A stretch of 64,000 nt of DNA from Agapanthus africanus (Eukaryota > Streptophyta > Magnoliopsida > Asparagales > Amaryllidaceae): contig JASDDO010000024.1 in NCBI GenBank assembly GCA_030015575.1, forward strand, positions 223,778,996-223,842,995, in the 5' to 3' direction. This document shows positions 11,009 through 22,755 of the stretch, piece after piece (positions within the stretch are counted from its first letter, which is position 1; every line of letters starts with the position of its first letter). The notes beneath the pieces were generated by a model. The model did not search any database and was not told where the DNA came from. It saw nothing but the letters and a program-made list of their open reading frames with translations. Both the position numbers and the translations under genes were made by a program.

Positions 11009-13350
11009 TGTGTGGCAGGAAATTCTATGCGAATTTCCTTCTGATTGGGACATGCAGTTACGATGCAATTTTCGGAATGGATTGGATGAGCACTTTCCAT
11101 GCAGTTATCGATTGTCGTGCAAAGAAGGTGATCTTCCGCATCCCCAATCACCCGGAGTTTATTTTCGAGGGCGGAAGCGAATCTTTGGAGCCAGTTAAGT
11201 ACAGAGCAAAGCCTAAGGAGCTGACTGCTATGGAGATTGATAAGAACCCAGCCCCAGAAATTGTTCGGGACTTTTTGGACGTATTTCCCGAAGATTTACC
11301 AGGTCTACCACCTTCTCGAATCTTGGAGTTCTCGATCGACTTGACTCCAGGTACAGCCCCAGTATCCAGAGCCCCATACAGGATGGCACCAGTTGAGTTG
11401 GCGGAATTGAAGAAGCAGGTTGAAGAATTATTGGAGAAGGGATTTATTCGGCCAAGCGCTTCACCGTGGGGTGCACCAGTCCTGTTAGTAAAGAAGAAGG
11501 ATGGATCGCTGCGAATGTGTATAGATTATCGGGAGCTGAATAAGGTCACAATAAAGAACAAGTACCCAATACCGCGCATTGACGACCTATTCGATCAGCT
11601 AAGTGGAGCTAAGGTATTCTCGAAGTTGGACCCCCGTTCTGGATATCATCAAATCAGAGTAGCAGCCGAGGATGTATGCAAGACGGCTTTCAGGACCCGA
11701 TACGGACACTACGAGTTTCTTGTGATGCCGTTCGGTGTTACCAATGCCCCAGCAATATTCATGGACTTGATGAACAGAGTGTTCGCAAAGTACTTGGACA
11801 CGTTTGTCGTTGTGTTTATCGACGACATACTTGTCTACTCGAAGACCCGGGAAGAGCACGCTGAACATTTGCGCACGGTACTACAAATTCTTCGGGAAGA
11901 GAAGCTGTATGCGAAGCTGAGCAAGTGTGAATTCTGGCTCGACAAGGTTCAGTTTTTGGGACATATTGTTTCGGGCGAAGGCATCTCGGTGGACCCGGCA
12001 AAGATAGAATCTGTCAGAGATTGGCCAACGCCGAAGTCAGTAGCCGAGATCAGGAGCTTTCTGGGATTGGCAGGTTATTATCGGAGATTCGTCCAAGATT
12101 TCTCAAGAATCGCGGAACCATTGACGAGGCTGACACGGAAGGACGTGCCGTTTACATGGACAGAGGAGTGCACTCAGGCATTCGACACACTGAAGCAGAA
12201 GTTAACCACGACACCTATACTTATAGTACCAGATAATTCCGGTGGTTTGGTGATACACAGTGATGCCTCAGGGAAGGGATTAGGCTGTGTCCTAATGCAG
12301 CACGGCCGTGTGGTTGCTTACGCCTCTCGACAACTGAGAAACCACGAGAAGAACTACCCTACGCATGACTTGGAGTTAGCTGCGGTAGTCTTTGCGTTGA
12401 AGATTTGGAGGCATTATTTATTGGGTGAGAAAGTGGAGGTATACACAGATCATAAAAGTTTGAAGTATGTTTTCACTCAGAAGGAACTAAACATGAGGCA
12501 GCGCCGATGGCTAGAGCTAATGGCGGATTATGACTTGGACCTTCAGTATCACCCGGGGAAGGTCAATGTTGTACCAGATGCGCTCAGTCGCAAACCAGCG
12601 GTCACGATGTTGACCGATCAGAGGAGCATAATTGAGGATTTCCAGAGACTTGAACTTGAGGTCGTTATGCCGAACGCACTCAGTCAATTTTGGCAACTAC
12701 AGGTGCAATCTTCCCTGGTGGATCGCATCAAGATTGCACAAGCGGATGATCCCCGATTGAAAAAGTTCAGAGAGCAAGTGGAAGCTGGACTGAGAACGGA
12801 TTTGATTATACATGAAGATGGCTCTCTGAGATTCGGTAGCAAACTCTGCGTACCTAAAGGAGATGTTCGAGAAGAAGTTTTGGCTGAAGCACACAGTTCA
12901 GCTTATTCTGTGCATCCAGGAGGTACAAAAATGTATCAGGACCTAAAGCAGCACTTTTGGTGGAACGGAATGAAGCGGGAAATTGCGAGGTTCGTATCCA
13001 GGTGCTTGGTATGTCAGCAGGTGAAGGCGGAACATCAGAGGACAGCAGGATTGTTACAACCATTGCCGATACCTGAATGGAAGTGGGAGCACATTACTAT
13101 GGATTTTGTGACGGCCTTACCACGGAGCCCTAGGGGCAATAACGCTATTTGGGTTATCGTCGATCGCCTCACAAAAGCTGCACACTTCCTACCTTTTCGA
13201 GTGGGACAGTCGACAGAATCACTGGCAGAAAGATATATGCAGGAGATTGTACGACTTCACGGTGTTCCTCAGCATTGTGTCAGACCGGAACACGAGATTC
13301 TTGTCGCACTTTTGGAAGAGCTTACAGGAGAGTTTGGGAACCCGCCTTAA
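10984..13350 (+). pseudogene. pol: Pol: protease end, reverse transcriptase, RNase H, integrase N-terminal part
   Basis: This polyprotein copies the element RNA into DNA and inserts it. Numbering from the ATG at 11008: protease end with AIFGMDWM (about 26-33); reverse transcriptase with [22 protein letters not shown] and catalytic FIDD (residues 270-273); RNase H with SDASGKGLG (Asp at 419) and [10 protein letters not shown]; the integrase zinc-binding region with H-x-H near HPGGTKM and C-x2-C in RCLVCQQ; and the first catalytic Asp in TMDFV (699). The frame runs into foreign residues near 13265, where the integrase core continues in another frame. The upstream limit is extended to 10984, because the same frame already encodes ECRLCPVVV before the ATG. 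Confidence 0.92.
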
Positions 13351-13792
13351 ATTCAGCACAGCTTATCACCCACAGACGGATGGACAATCCGAGCGTACGA
13401 TTCAGACGCTCGAGGATATGTTGAGAGCCTGTATGTTGGACTTTCAGGGTTCCTGGGAGGACCATCTGCACCTAGTCGAGTTCTCTTACAACAATAGTTA
13501 TCAGGCTAGTATTCAGATGGCTCCTTTTGAAGCACTATACGGGCGGAAGTGTCGATCCCCAGTATGTTGGGATGATGTGGGAGAACGAAGACTACTGGGC
13601 CCCGAACTCATTGTGCAGACAGTCGACAAAGTCCAAATGATCAGGCAACGTATTAAGACGGCTCAGGATCGACAGAAGAGTTGGGTAGATACCAGCAGAA
13701 GGGCACTAGAATTCGAAGTCGGAGATCACGTATTCTTGAAGATTTTCCCCTACTCGTGGAGTTATCAGATTCGGAAGTCGGGGAAAACTTAG
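13247..13792 (+). pseudogene. Integrase core, continued in a second frame
   Basis: This carries the second and third catalytic acidic residues: IVSDRNTRF (Asp near 13281) and [14 protein letters not shown] (Glu at 13391). The family block EFSYNNSYQ follows, then [15 protein letters not shown]. It overlaps the end of the previous frame, and the change of frame falls between about 13262 and 13275. Near 13743 a run TTTT appears to contain one base too many, after which the frame loses homology and stops. Confidence 0.88.
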
Positions 13793-14138
13793 TCCCCGTT
13801 TTATCGGACCTTTTGAGGTGCTAGAGCGAGTAGGAGAGGTGGCCTATCGACTTGCCTTGCCTCCATCGCTAGCTGGTGTGCACAACACTTTACACGTGTC
13901 TCAGTTACGGCGTTATGTTCGGGATGAGAGCCATGTCCTGGACCATTCGGAGCTAGTTTTGGGTACCAATTTATCGTACGAAGAGTGGCCTACTACTATT
14001 CTCGACCGCAGAGAGAAAGTGCTGAAGAATAAGATCATTCCTTTAGTCCGAGTGTCTTGGAGCGGTCGTTCCCCAGAAGAATCCACCTGGGAGTGGGAGG
14101 AAGACATCCGTGATCGTTATCCACATCTCTTTGGTTAG
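13745..14138 (+). pseudogene. Integrase C-terminus with chromodomain-like tail
   Basis: This third frame carries the pol end: FEVLERVGEVAYRLALP, VFHVSQLRRYV-like text and a final SGRSPEESTWEWEEDIRDRYP. The last block matches the tail of Tekay-clade integrases, where a chromodomain-like fold (with a reduced aromatic cage) is thought to guide insertion into heterochromatin. The stop is at 14136-14138. Confidence 0.85.
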
Positions 14139-14163
14139 TACATTGTATTCTTGTATACTTGTT

Positions 14164-14201
14164 AAATTTCGAGGACGAAATTTTTGTTAAGGGGGGTATG
14201 A
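14164..14201 (+). other. Palindrome and polypurine tract before 3' LTR
   Basis: An 8-bp inverted repeat (AAATTTCG/CGAAATTT with loop AGGA, 14164-14183) precedes the purine run AAGGGGGGTATGA. The run ends one base before the LTR and primes plus-strand DNA. The same pair of signals occurs in the two other chromoviruses here (55534-55570 and 61253-61291). Confidence 0.8.
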
Positions 14202-17200
14202 TGTAAATCCCCGTTCTCCATCTTTAAAATTTTCCTGTATTTTCCAAATCCCGTTTGTCTCCTGATTTTTCCTCGTATTTTCGTTGGTAATTGGCTACTC
14301 GAGATTCAAGATTTAGCTCAATCAAAACCCTAGAATTATTTTCCAATTTAAACCCCAGCCCAATTAGAAATTCCCCATTTAAAAATTTAGAACTTAAATT
14401 CTTTTCCTCAGCCCGTTTCCTTTACCAAGCCCACACATTTCTTTTAAATAAATTTCCTTATAAATCCCCGGGCCGTCCCCTTTAATTTCCCTCAGCCCAC
14501 TCAAATTATTTTGAAATTGAGTTGGCCCGTTTCTCCCCCTGCAGCCCACGAAGTATTTTTAAAAGGGAATTATTTTGAAATGCCCGGCCCACTCTCCCTT
14601 CGGCCCGTGACCATTTCCCCCACTCACCCGACCCGACCCCACTCCTGTTCATCTCCTTCACTCCAACGGTAACATTCCCCCATTCCCACGCACGATCCCC
14701 TTCCTCCGCCGCGCCTCACGCCCACGCCCACGCCCCCGCTCCTGTCGTTACCCCCACGATTTCAACCTCGTCTCCAACTCCTCTCGTCACTCTCCCTCTC
14801 CAACTCACTCCTCATCTCTCTCTCTACACCCACCGAGCCCCCAACCTCGAACAACCCACTGCAACCTCCACCTCCGACGACGACAACCCCCTCGGCAACC
14901 CTCGATCACTCCTCCCCCACCAACCTTCTCCCTCCACGACTCCACCCTTCATCAACCGAGCCCCCGCCAAGCATCCCCTGCACTCCCAAACCCACTTGCA
15001 TCCAACCACGGTCACCGCTGCAACCGACGCCGACGAGCCCCCACTTCACCTGAACCACATCTACGACCCTCTACATCCTCAGCATCATCACCATCACAGC
15101 AATCCCCTAGCCCACTGCTTAAATCTCTCTCTCTCTTCAAAATCTCAAAAAAAAACCCATTTTTCAAACACTTCACTGCGGCCATTGCCGGAGCGACGCC
15201 GTCGACCGTCGTCGATCCCGGTACACTCACAGAGGATCATCAAGAACCCCTCAACGTTCAGTGACCGTGCAACGACTCCGGACAACTCCGACGCAAAACC
15301 CGTGTCTCGAGCCAAGCTCGCGAGAATCCGTTACACGGCGTACGTCACGCGTTCGTGACGCCACTGCTGCCGTGCGACCCCGAGACGCTTCCAGACAAGT
15401 GTTTACTTGCTTCATGCTATAATAACAGTGGTACAAACCTAAATAATCTAGTTTACGAATTTACCGATTCCCGATACGTATTGTGACCTAAGTGTTCGAT
15501 GCTAGTCTCCAATGATTACAATAGTTTATTTTGACGGAAACTGATATTTTCTGTTGGCCCATTTGATGATAAATATCGTGTATGAATCTCGCTGGAAAAT
15601 ACGATTGTTAGAGACAAAAATTGATACCCCCAAATATGCCGTTAAAACTAGAATTCTCTCGTACCTGAAAACGAATAAAATCACCATAAATTATATACAT
15701 ACTGGAATGATATGTTCGAGGGCTTGAATCGAAGCCGACTCGACGAACTTTAACCCTATGTAAAATTCTAATGATTTCTTTTCTGTAACTGTGAAGATAA
15801 TTAGATCGGAATGCGACTCTGGACTGCAGTCCAGAGAGTTTCTGATTATTGTGTTCTGTCCCAATACCTGTGTCACTGTGTCTCCTGGAGTCGTATGTTA
15901 CGGAACTCTGCAGTAGATTAAATATAATTCTGTTAGCTAAACCAAACAAGTGGTCCCATTCCGTTTCATTGCCATTTGCTATTTTAAACTGTATTTAAAA
16001 GGGCAGAACGTATAACTGTCCAGAACAGATTCAGAAATGACATACTGAGGTTAAGCTGTGTATAACTTTCAACGTACAGATGCGATTGAGGATCCGTCTA
16101 TTGAGTTGAATACTCTATTGGAAACCCTAGATTTAATTTAACTGTAACAACACTAAATTCTGAGCCCAACTGGGTGCAATTCGTGTCGCGAAACGGACGT
16201 TCAGTTCTGAAACTGAATTTCCAGCCGCGAGCACTTAAAATGAAATAGCTATATCTTGAAAACCGGAATCCCGATTGAACTGAAACAAATTTTGATGAAT
16301 TTTTGACTGAGTGTTCTATTTATCTTACTTGTATCATTTTGCTGAATTCTGAACATATTGATTTATGCAAATTATTTTAGTTAATGATATGCATGTTGAT
16401 TCATAACATGCAGAGTTTATTGGTAGCATACAATACATATATCATACCCTTGCCATATACTCAGTGTTAGTGCGTGTGGACATTGCATTATCGTGCGTGA
16501 TAGATGTTGGTTTAGGAGTGACGAGTACACCAATGGAAAGTGAATATTCGTGACAGTGATTGATACAGTGAACAGTGATGAAACCGTGCCATTGGTATAC
16601 TTGTACACAACTAGATCAAGATCATAAATAGTGTAAACCTGGGGGAAAAGGGGAAATCAAAGTGGAAAGAGTATCGTATTTAGCGGGACCGTGTTTAGAG
16701 GATGATCATTCGAACCGTGATACTGATACGTGTAGGGTAGGATCTAGCGATCCGGCTGACAGGGTTATGTCCCGGGCATGTGGGCCGTTGTCTCGGGTAT
16801 GTACGAGACTCCTGTTAAACATGATCCTCCTTCCACTATGTGATTTCAAACATGACCTAGAGACCGATAGGGACACATAACATATTCTGCATCATATAGT
16901 GACATAGTGATTACTTGCATTGTTCTTACACCAGTATTACCTCATATACACGTTTCATCTTATTATAATAATATTGTTATTGTGTTGCTCTGACGACCTG
17001 AGTATGCATGCTCAGCTCCCGCGGGAGGACCTGCACAGGAGACGGATCTACCCTTCAAGTTCACAGAGATATAGTCTGGTGTACTTCCTATCTTTACTGC
17101 TTTCCATAAAAGTGATCGTGAGTTTGACTTTGGTTAGTATTTGTTCTGGTTATCTGTAATGTGTGAACAATGGAATATTAATGTAATAAATTAGTGATGT

Positions 17201-17347
17201 GATTCCTTTAATACTGTGCTTTATTTACTGATTACCATTAATGCTAGAAGCCGAAGTGTGACTACGGCGGGATGATTCCTAGACCGTAGGAGCATGGCTG
17301 GCCTAGTCATCCCTCGTTTTCCGTATTTTGGGAAGCAGGACGTGACA
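14202..17347 (+). repeat. 3' LTR of Tekay-like element (3146 bp)
   Basis: This is a near-identical copy of 6568-9581, starting TGTAAATCCCC. It ends GGAAGCAGGACGTGACA, whereas the 5' LTR has GGGGCG at that place. It contains 132 bp (about 16957-17088) missing from the 5' LTR. GTCAC (17348-17352) follows as the target duplication. Confidence 0.93.
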
Positions 17348-17505
17348 GTCACCTTGAAAGCATTAACCAATAACCGCCTTCCAGAGGAGGCTGCCGTTAC
17401 CTTATATTAAGAACATCATCTTATGTTCATGATAGCTTCCCTTTGTTTCTCGAGGATTGGATTAATACATGCTTATTACAGCTAGCGCAAAAGCAATATC
17501 TGGTG

Positions 17506-17995
17506 TTGTACAAGACATTGCATGATTGACTCAATTGCCAAGCAAATGATATGTCATTCATACCAGTCACTCTCTTCATCAGTCTAGAAGACATCCCTTT
17601 TAGAGAGGGTGACTCCTTCACCTGCGGATACACCACCACGCCAGGAGTCGTCCATTCTAAAATATTTTTAGAATGTTGTCCAAGTACCCGATTGGGAAAC
17701 TTCCCAAATCTAGATCTAAAATCAGAATCCCCGATACATTATCTATCTGGTTTTGTACAAGATATTGTATGATTGACTCAATTGCCTATACAAATGATAT
17801 GTTATTCATGTAAATCCCTCTCCTCATCAGTCTAGAAGACATCTCTTTAGAGAGGGTGATTCCATCTCTTGCGGGTATTTCCACCACGCCAGGAGTCATT
17901 CATTCTAAAACACCTTTAGAATGTTGTCTAAGTACCCGTTTTGGGAAACATCCTAAATCTAGATCTAGTCACCAGAATTCCTGATATACTATCCA
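17506..17995 (+). repeat. Tandem duplication, unit about 247 bp, 2 copies
   Basis: Both copies begin TTGTACAAGA and share blocks such as CAGTCTAGAAGACAT, CCACGCCAGGAGTC and TCTAGATCTA. They differ at many positions, so the duplication is old. Confidence 0.75.
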
Positions 17996-18363
17996 CATCC
18001 AACGTGGAGAAAACACTATGTGACAACCAAAGTTTGATCAATTGTAGTATAGGAACATCACTTCCTATCTAGAGTATGTCATCCAAATCCCAGGACAGTA
18101 CTCCCTATATCCTTCTTATTAGGTTCATCTATTGTTTTGATGAAGTCAATCACCTTGACTGTCACATCAAAAACATATGATCCGTCTCCGCTATCCATGC
18201 TTTAGTGTACTAATAGACATAAGAAACTTGCACACCTTCCGCTGCTCCCACTGACTACGATAACTCTCTGGCAGAGTCATATACACATGCACTTCCAAAT
18301 TCCCATTTGGAAAGATGTTATAGTCACTCACCTGCCGGATATCATAGCCATGAACTGCATCAG

Positions 18364-18970
18364 CGCCAAATCATATCCATATGGACTTCAGCGTAGACAC
18401 TGAAGTAAAAGTCACACCACAATCCACAATGGGTATTTGATGAAAACGCTTTACAACAAGTCATTTTTTTTAGGTTAGTACCTTTCCACCTGCACAGATC
18501 TCGAAAGATCTGCTTACTCCTAATGGGCTTCACCCCTTCAGGAGCACCCAGCAAAGTCCAAAATCCATGACTTGATGAAGTGCGTGGAGTCTATCTTGGA
18601 TATGAAATATCCGGTCACTTGGAAGTTACCACTTCCTATGACCTGCTGATAATAAGAAGGGGGAATAGCAGTGCCAGGTCATATCCGTATAGGCTTCAGC
18701 ATACACACTGAAGTAAGAATCTCATCACAATTCTCAGCGAGTATTTGATGAAAACCCTTTATAACATGTCTAGCCTTACTAGGTTGGTACCTTTCCACCT
18801 GCACAGTTCTCGAAAGATCTACTTGCTCTTAATGGATTTTACCCCTTCAGGAGCACCCAACAAAGTCTAAAATGCATAATTTGCTGAGGTGCGTGGAGTC
18901 CATCTTAGATATGAAGTATCTGGTCCCCTGGAAGTTACCACTTCCTATGACCTACTGAAAACTGGTAGGA
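18364..18970 (+). repeat. Tandem duplication, unit about 309 bp, 2 copies
   Basis: Shared blocks include TACCTTTCCACCTGCACAG, CCCCTTCAGGAGCACCCA and GGAAGTTACCACTTCCTATG. The copies are diverged and no frame is preserved in both. Confidence 0.75.
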
Positions 18971-20739
18971 CCATCATCACCATGATGCTAACCTCTCTAT
19001 CACCGTCTACGAGAAAAACCGAAGTATCTCTCGGGCTTCTGAGGTCACCTACTAAAATCTACGGAGTGGTTAATGGTTTGTCAAGTCCAATTGAATCCTT
19101 AGGTTCTACTAAATTTTCGGTAACCGTTTGTGGTTCTGAAATCACTTCCAATTCTACCATACTCCAACATAGTTTCTTTTGCAAAAAGATCCCTTTTATA
19201 AATAGGTGGCGAGTCAAGAACAATATAACTATTGATCTTGAAAATGGTAGAAAACAAAATCCTAGCTAATGCTTAGGATAATCCACAAACAGCCATTACC
19301 GAAGCGTGCCTTTAGTTTGTCCGGATTCTTCTTTTAAACAGGAACCAGATAACTCCATATCTTAACAATCTTAAGATATGTAACCATCTATGTCCATATA
19401 GAATCAATGCACTAATTTAGATGGAACCGGATACAAATGTCATGCATTTGTTTCTAGTGCATATCACCTAATGGATAAAGGCCAATACAGCATTACTCAT
19501 CATGGAGCGCACCTACGGATGAGTAACCTGCGAGAGAATCAAGTTCTCAATATTATTACGATGGAATACCTATCATAAGTATCTATATCTTCGATCATCT
19601 CAAAGAATCCTGATACTTCCAACGTATAGTTCTCTACTTTATTCTTATACCTATAAACTTCTCAAAAAATTTGACCTTGCATTACTACGAATGTGTGTCT
19701 AAAACTAGAGAACTTATAGGTAAACCTGAATGAAGTAAGAGTACCAACTCATTTTCCCGAAGGACACTGGATAATATATATTTTCATGTATAAGTTCCAA
19801 AAGTACACCAACTCAAATTCTGTGTTTTGTAAATTGAAAACTGTATCTTGGTTAAGAATGTCTTACACCGTTATTCAATGCATCTTATCTTATCCTCAAC
19901 TGATAAAGGTAAATGTTTATAACACAATTTTCAAAATGTATATCTCACTTTATAAAATAAAGGTACATATATTTCATTTTAAAATTTGGTGCATAACAAC
20001 GGTTATTCGAAACCAAATATTTGTCGTTAAGCAAAATCAGGCGATTTAATCCAATATCACCAATTGCAACGAATTCCGTTATTGAGGATCAAATCGCCCA
20101 TTTCCCAATATTCTACTCCTACTCAATATCTGTAACACCGTACTGATATAAGATCCAAATCCGGTAAATACATACCCTGGAGTTAGAATTAATTGGAAAA
20201 ACAGTTCTCGGTAACAAGCACACAGAAAATCTGAAACATGAAAATGTTTCATATGGGGTGGTCAGGTGTTCCTAGTAATGCCTTTTTCATTATCCAGATT
20301 TATGATAGTAGTCGCAATTTCCTTTGCCCTCACTTCAATCCCTTTATATGTCTCTACATCTTACCTTCTGTACACCGTACTTAGACTAATTGATTTTCTT
20401 TCTTTTCTACCTTTCGGCACCAGCCTGAGGTTTGGATAAAGACTATCCAATAAGCGTAACAGGTGTACTCTTCTAATGCAAGGATCTCTTTCAACCTGAG
20501 AGAAGGTAAAGAGAAGAGACAATCGAATAATCCTACTCAATTTCTCCAGAACCTGTGGCCATTCATGACCGAAGTAACTTTTTCGAGTTCGTATGTAACT
20601 ATACGATGATCGTTCCAAGCAATATGAATCATCGTAGTGATACAAAGTGTTCTGAAGAAATGCAAAGAGTGAAGTAGGAGTGGTAGGGATATATGTGACT
20701 TTGTCGCGAATCAAGATAAGCCAAAACCCAAGGGTGTGA

Positions 20740-20744
20740 GAAGG
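20740..20744. repeat. Target site duplication GAAGG, left copy
   Basis: GAAGG lies immediately before the LTR start TGTTCCCCC. The same five bases follow the other LTR at 42615-42619. Confidence 0.9.
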
Positions 20745-20844
20745 TGTTCCCCCAATCTGGGCAAGGCTCATTTGAATTTTGAAAATTCAAATTTTCTGAA
20801 GCAACGCTTCAAATTCCGTGCGTTGTGCAATGCGCAAGCGATCC

Positions 20845-21006
20845 ACAGTGCGACACGTGTCTGCGCAGTTGCGCAAGCGCACCGCTGCGCGACACGTGTC
20901 TGCGCAGTTGCGCAAACACTGTTGCGCAAGTGCACTGCTGCGCGACACGTGTCTGCGCAGTTGCGCAAGCACTGTTGCGCAAGCCTTCCACTGCGCGACA
21001 CGTGTC
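20845..21006 (+). promoter_or_regulatory. G-box array in LTR U3
   Basis: The perfect palindrome GACACGTGTC occurs four times (20852, 20891, 20944, 20997), embedded in repeats of TGCGCAGTTGCGCAAGC. CACGTG with these flanks is the binding site of plant bZIP and bHLH factors, and CACGTGTC is a strong abscisic-acid response core. The array lies 145-300 bp upstream of the TATA box. Regulation by such factors is inference. Confidence 0.6.
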
Positions 21007-21151
21007 AGAATGAAAATTTAAATGAAATCTTTTCTGTTCTTTCCAAAACCAGAAGATTTTCTTCTGCCTTTGGATCAAAGACCAGCAGTGGGAAAATTCC
21101 CAAAATCACTCAGAAAAGATCTTGTTAACAAATTCAACAAATTTGTGAGCA

Positions 21152-21161
21152 CTATAAATAG
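21152..21161 (+). promoter_or_regulatory. LTR TATA box
   Basis: CTATAAATAGGACCC is a strong plant TATA context, so transcription of the element should start about 30 bp downstream. The same sequence is at about 41070 in the 3' LTR and, inverted, at about 40546-40560. Confidence 0.7.
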
Positions 21162-21796
21162 GACCCCAGACCTCATTCGATGGGCATCAACTTGAAGAAT
21201 CAACTTCTGGCATAAAAAAAAGAGAAGAGAAAGAACTCTTGAAGATTAATCAAGAACATAAAAAAAAAGGTAAAAAACTTCTTTTGAAGAAGGGAAAAAT
21301 CTCTGAAGAACAGAGGATTAAAAAGTGAATAATTCAATAAAAATAAATAAATAGTGCCTTGCACTTGTTGTGAACCCTTGGTTTTGTGAAATCAGGGAAA
21401 ACAAGAAGAAAAAAACTTGTTTTCCTTTGATCCAAATTTGGATCAAAAGTGCTATGCACTTTTGTTCTTAAATCTGAAAAATTCTTGGGGTTCTGCACAA
21501 ATGCAACCCATTATTTAAAAGGGCCTGGCCCAAATCAAATTGCAACATAATAAAGGGGCAGAGCCCTGTTTGGATTGATTTTCTAGTCGGGCAAAGCCCA
21601 AAATAAATAAAAAAAATTGGACTTAACCCAATCATGGCTGTAAGTCCTTAAATTAAATTGATTGAGCAAAATGGCTCTCCTAAACCAATTCACGACCGGT
21701 TCGAGGGTACATCTCCGAACTCCTTTGACATCCCTCGTTATAATTCATCAACGACGTCAAAGAGGTGACGGGTCCCAACGACCACACATCCAAACG

Positions 21797-21905
21797 GACC
21801 GAAACGTCCCTAAACTAATATCGGACCGAAACGTCCCTAAACTAATATCGGACCGAAACGTCCTTAAACTAATAATGGACTGAGATGTCCTTAAACTAAT
21901 ATCGG
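21797..21905 (+). repeat. 27-bp tandem repeat in 5' LTR
   Basis: The unit is about CGGACCGAAACGTCC plus TAAACTAATAT. Three clear copies and two degenerate ones are seen. Each contains GGAC...GTCC able to pair. The 3' LTR (from about 41713) has one more unit, which accounts for the 27-bp difference in LTR length. Confidence 0.85.
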
Positions 21906-22675
21906 ACCACCACGTCCCTAAACTGGCACGATAGGGCCCAAACGCTCTTTCGCTGGATCTAAACGGTCCCGTTTAAGTTGATCTTAGCCCCAAACACGGC
22001 TAACGTATCCTTAAACATTCAAGTGAACTATAAAACTCCAAATAAACTCTAGTCCTAGGGTACATCTCTGAACTCCTCTGACATTTATCGTTGTGATCCT
22101 TCAACGACGTCAGAGAGGTGACGGGTCCCGACGGCCAGATATTAAACCAATCACTACGTCAAGTCGATCTTAGTCCAAAACAGGACTAACGTATCCTTGA
22201 CGAACGTTTAAGTTGATCTTAGCCACAACGCGACTAATGCATCCTTAAACTAAAAACACCAAACCCAAATCTAAGTAAATACGGATTTGGACTAATCCAC
22301 GTCCTACGGGTGACGGCATTACTCAGTCTCCGTATACAATCCACGGGCAACCACAAACAAAACAAACACACACGACACGAAGTGAAATTCTGGAGAAGGA
22401 GAAAGTTGTTACCGCGATGCGGTAGCGTAATTAACTGCAGGGGCTTGCGCCTGCAGGGAAGAGCGTCCCCACAATCAAAAACCCCTCAAGCGAGGGGGAA
22501 TCTGACGAAGTCTGCTACATCGGCCGCATCCGTCTAAACCTCCGATACACGGTGCCATAAATCAATTTGGCATTTTCGGAGGGGTGGACGGATAGCACCA
22601 AATAGCATCTGCCCCGAATCGCAGCGTCAGGACCAAGCAGTCCTGTGCGGCCGCCTTTCGGAGGGGAACAGATTC

Positions 22676-22693
22676 TGGCACGCCCGGTGGGAC
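22676..22693 (+). other. Primer-binding site of Tat-lineage element
   Basis: TGGCACGCCCGGTGGGAC begins five bases after the LTR end. It starts with the obligatory TGG and resembles primer sites I associate with Tat-group elements. I could not assign the tRNA with certainty. Confidence 0.7.
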
Positions 22694-22755
22694 CTTTTCC
22701 TCTTTCCACTCCACACTTCGTGTGTCGTCGTCGCGAACCGATCGCGGTTTGTTAA

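Larger units (their letters stand above)
6568..17347 (+). mobile_element. Tekay/Del-like chromovirus (Ty3/gypsy), complete, 10.8 kb
   Basis: The order is LTR, tRNA-Met primer site, gag, two zinc knuckles, protease, reverse transcriptase, RNase H, integrase, chromodomain-like tail, polypurine tract, LTR. The long LTRs and the ending of the pol protein point to the Tekay (Del) clade. The LTRs are almost identical by eye apart from one 132-bp length difference, so the insertion is young. Yet the coding region needs at least four frame changes (near 10560, 10900-10985, 13265 and 13743). It may have been copied by enzymes supplied from a sister element, or it decayed after insertion. Confidence 0.92.
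17353..20739. other. Unassigned AT-rich repetitive sequence
   Basis: I recognise no gene. The stretch contains two diverged tandem duplications: about 247 bp (17506-17752 and 17753-17995) and about 309 bp (18364-18672 and 18673-18970). Open frames here are short, lack protein signatures and are not preserved between duplicate copies. It looks like old transposon interior or spacer. Confidence 0.5.
20745..22670 (+). repeat. 5' LTR of Tat-lineage element (1926 bp)
   Basis: The LTR begins TGTTCCCC and ends GGGGAACA, perfect 8-bp terminal inverted repeats. It holds in order a G-box/GC-rich array (20845-21006), a TATA box (21152), AT-rich transcribed sequence, a 27-bp tandem repeat (about 21797-21905), two diverged 80-bp blocks (21700-21790 and 22057-22140) and several hairpins near the end. 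Confidence 0.94.

Noticed and set aside
18889-20049. Frames of 126 and 87 codons in the unassigned spacer
   Set aside because: No family signature. The first begins inside one copy of a tandem duplication and is not open in the other copy.
20768-21128. Overlapping frames of 60-130 codons on both strands in the LTR array, repeated at 40685-41121
   Set aside because: GC-rich palindromic repeats are open in several frames at once. The G-box interpretation explains the region better.
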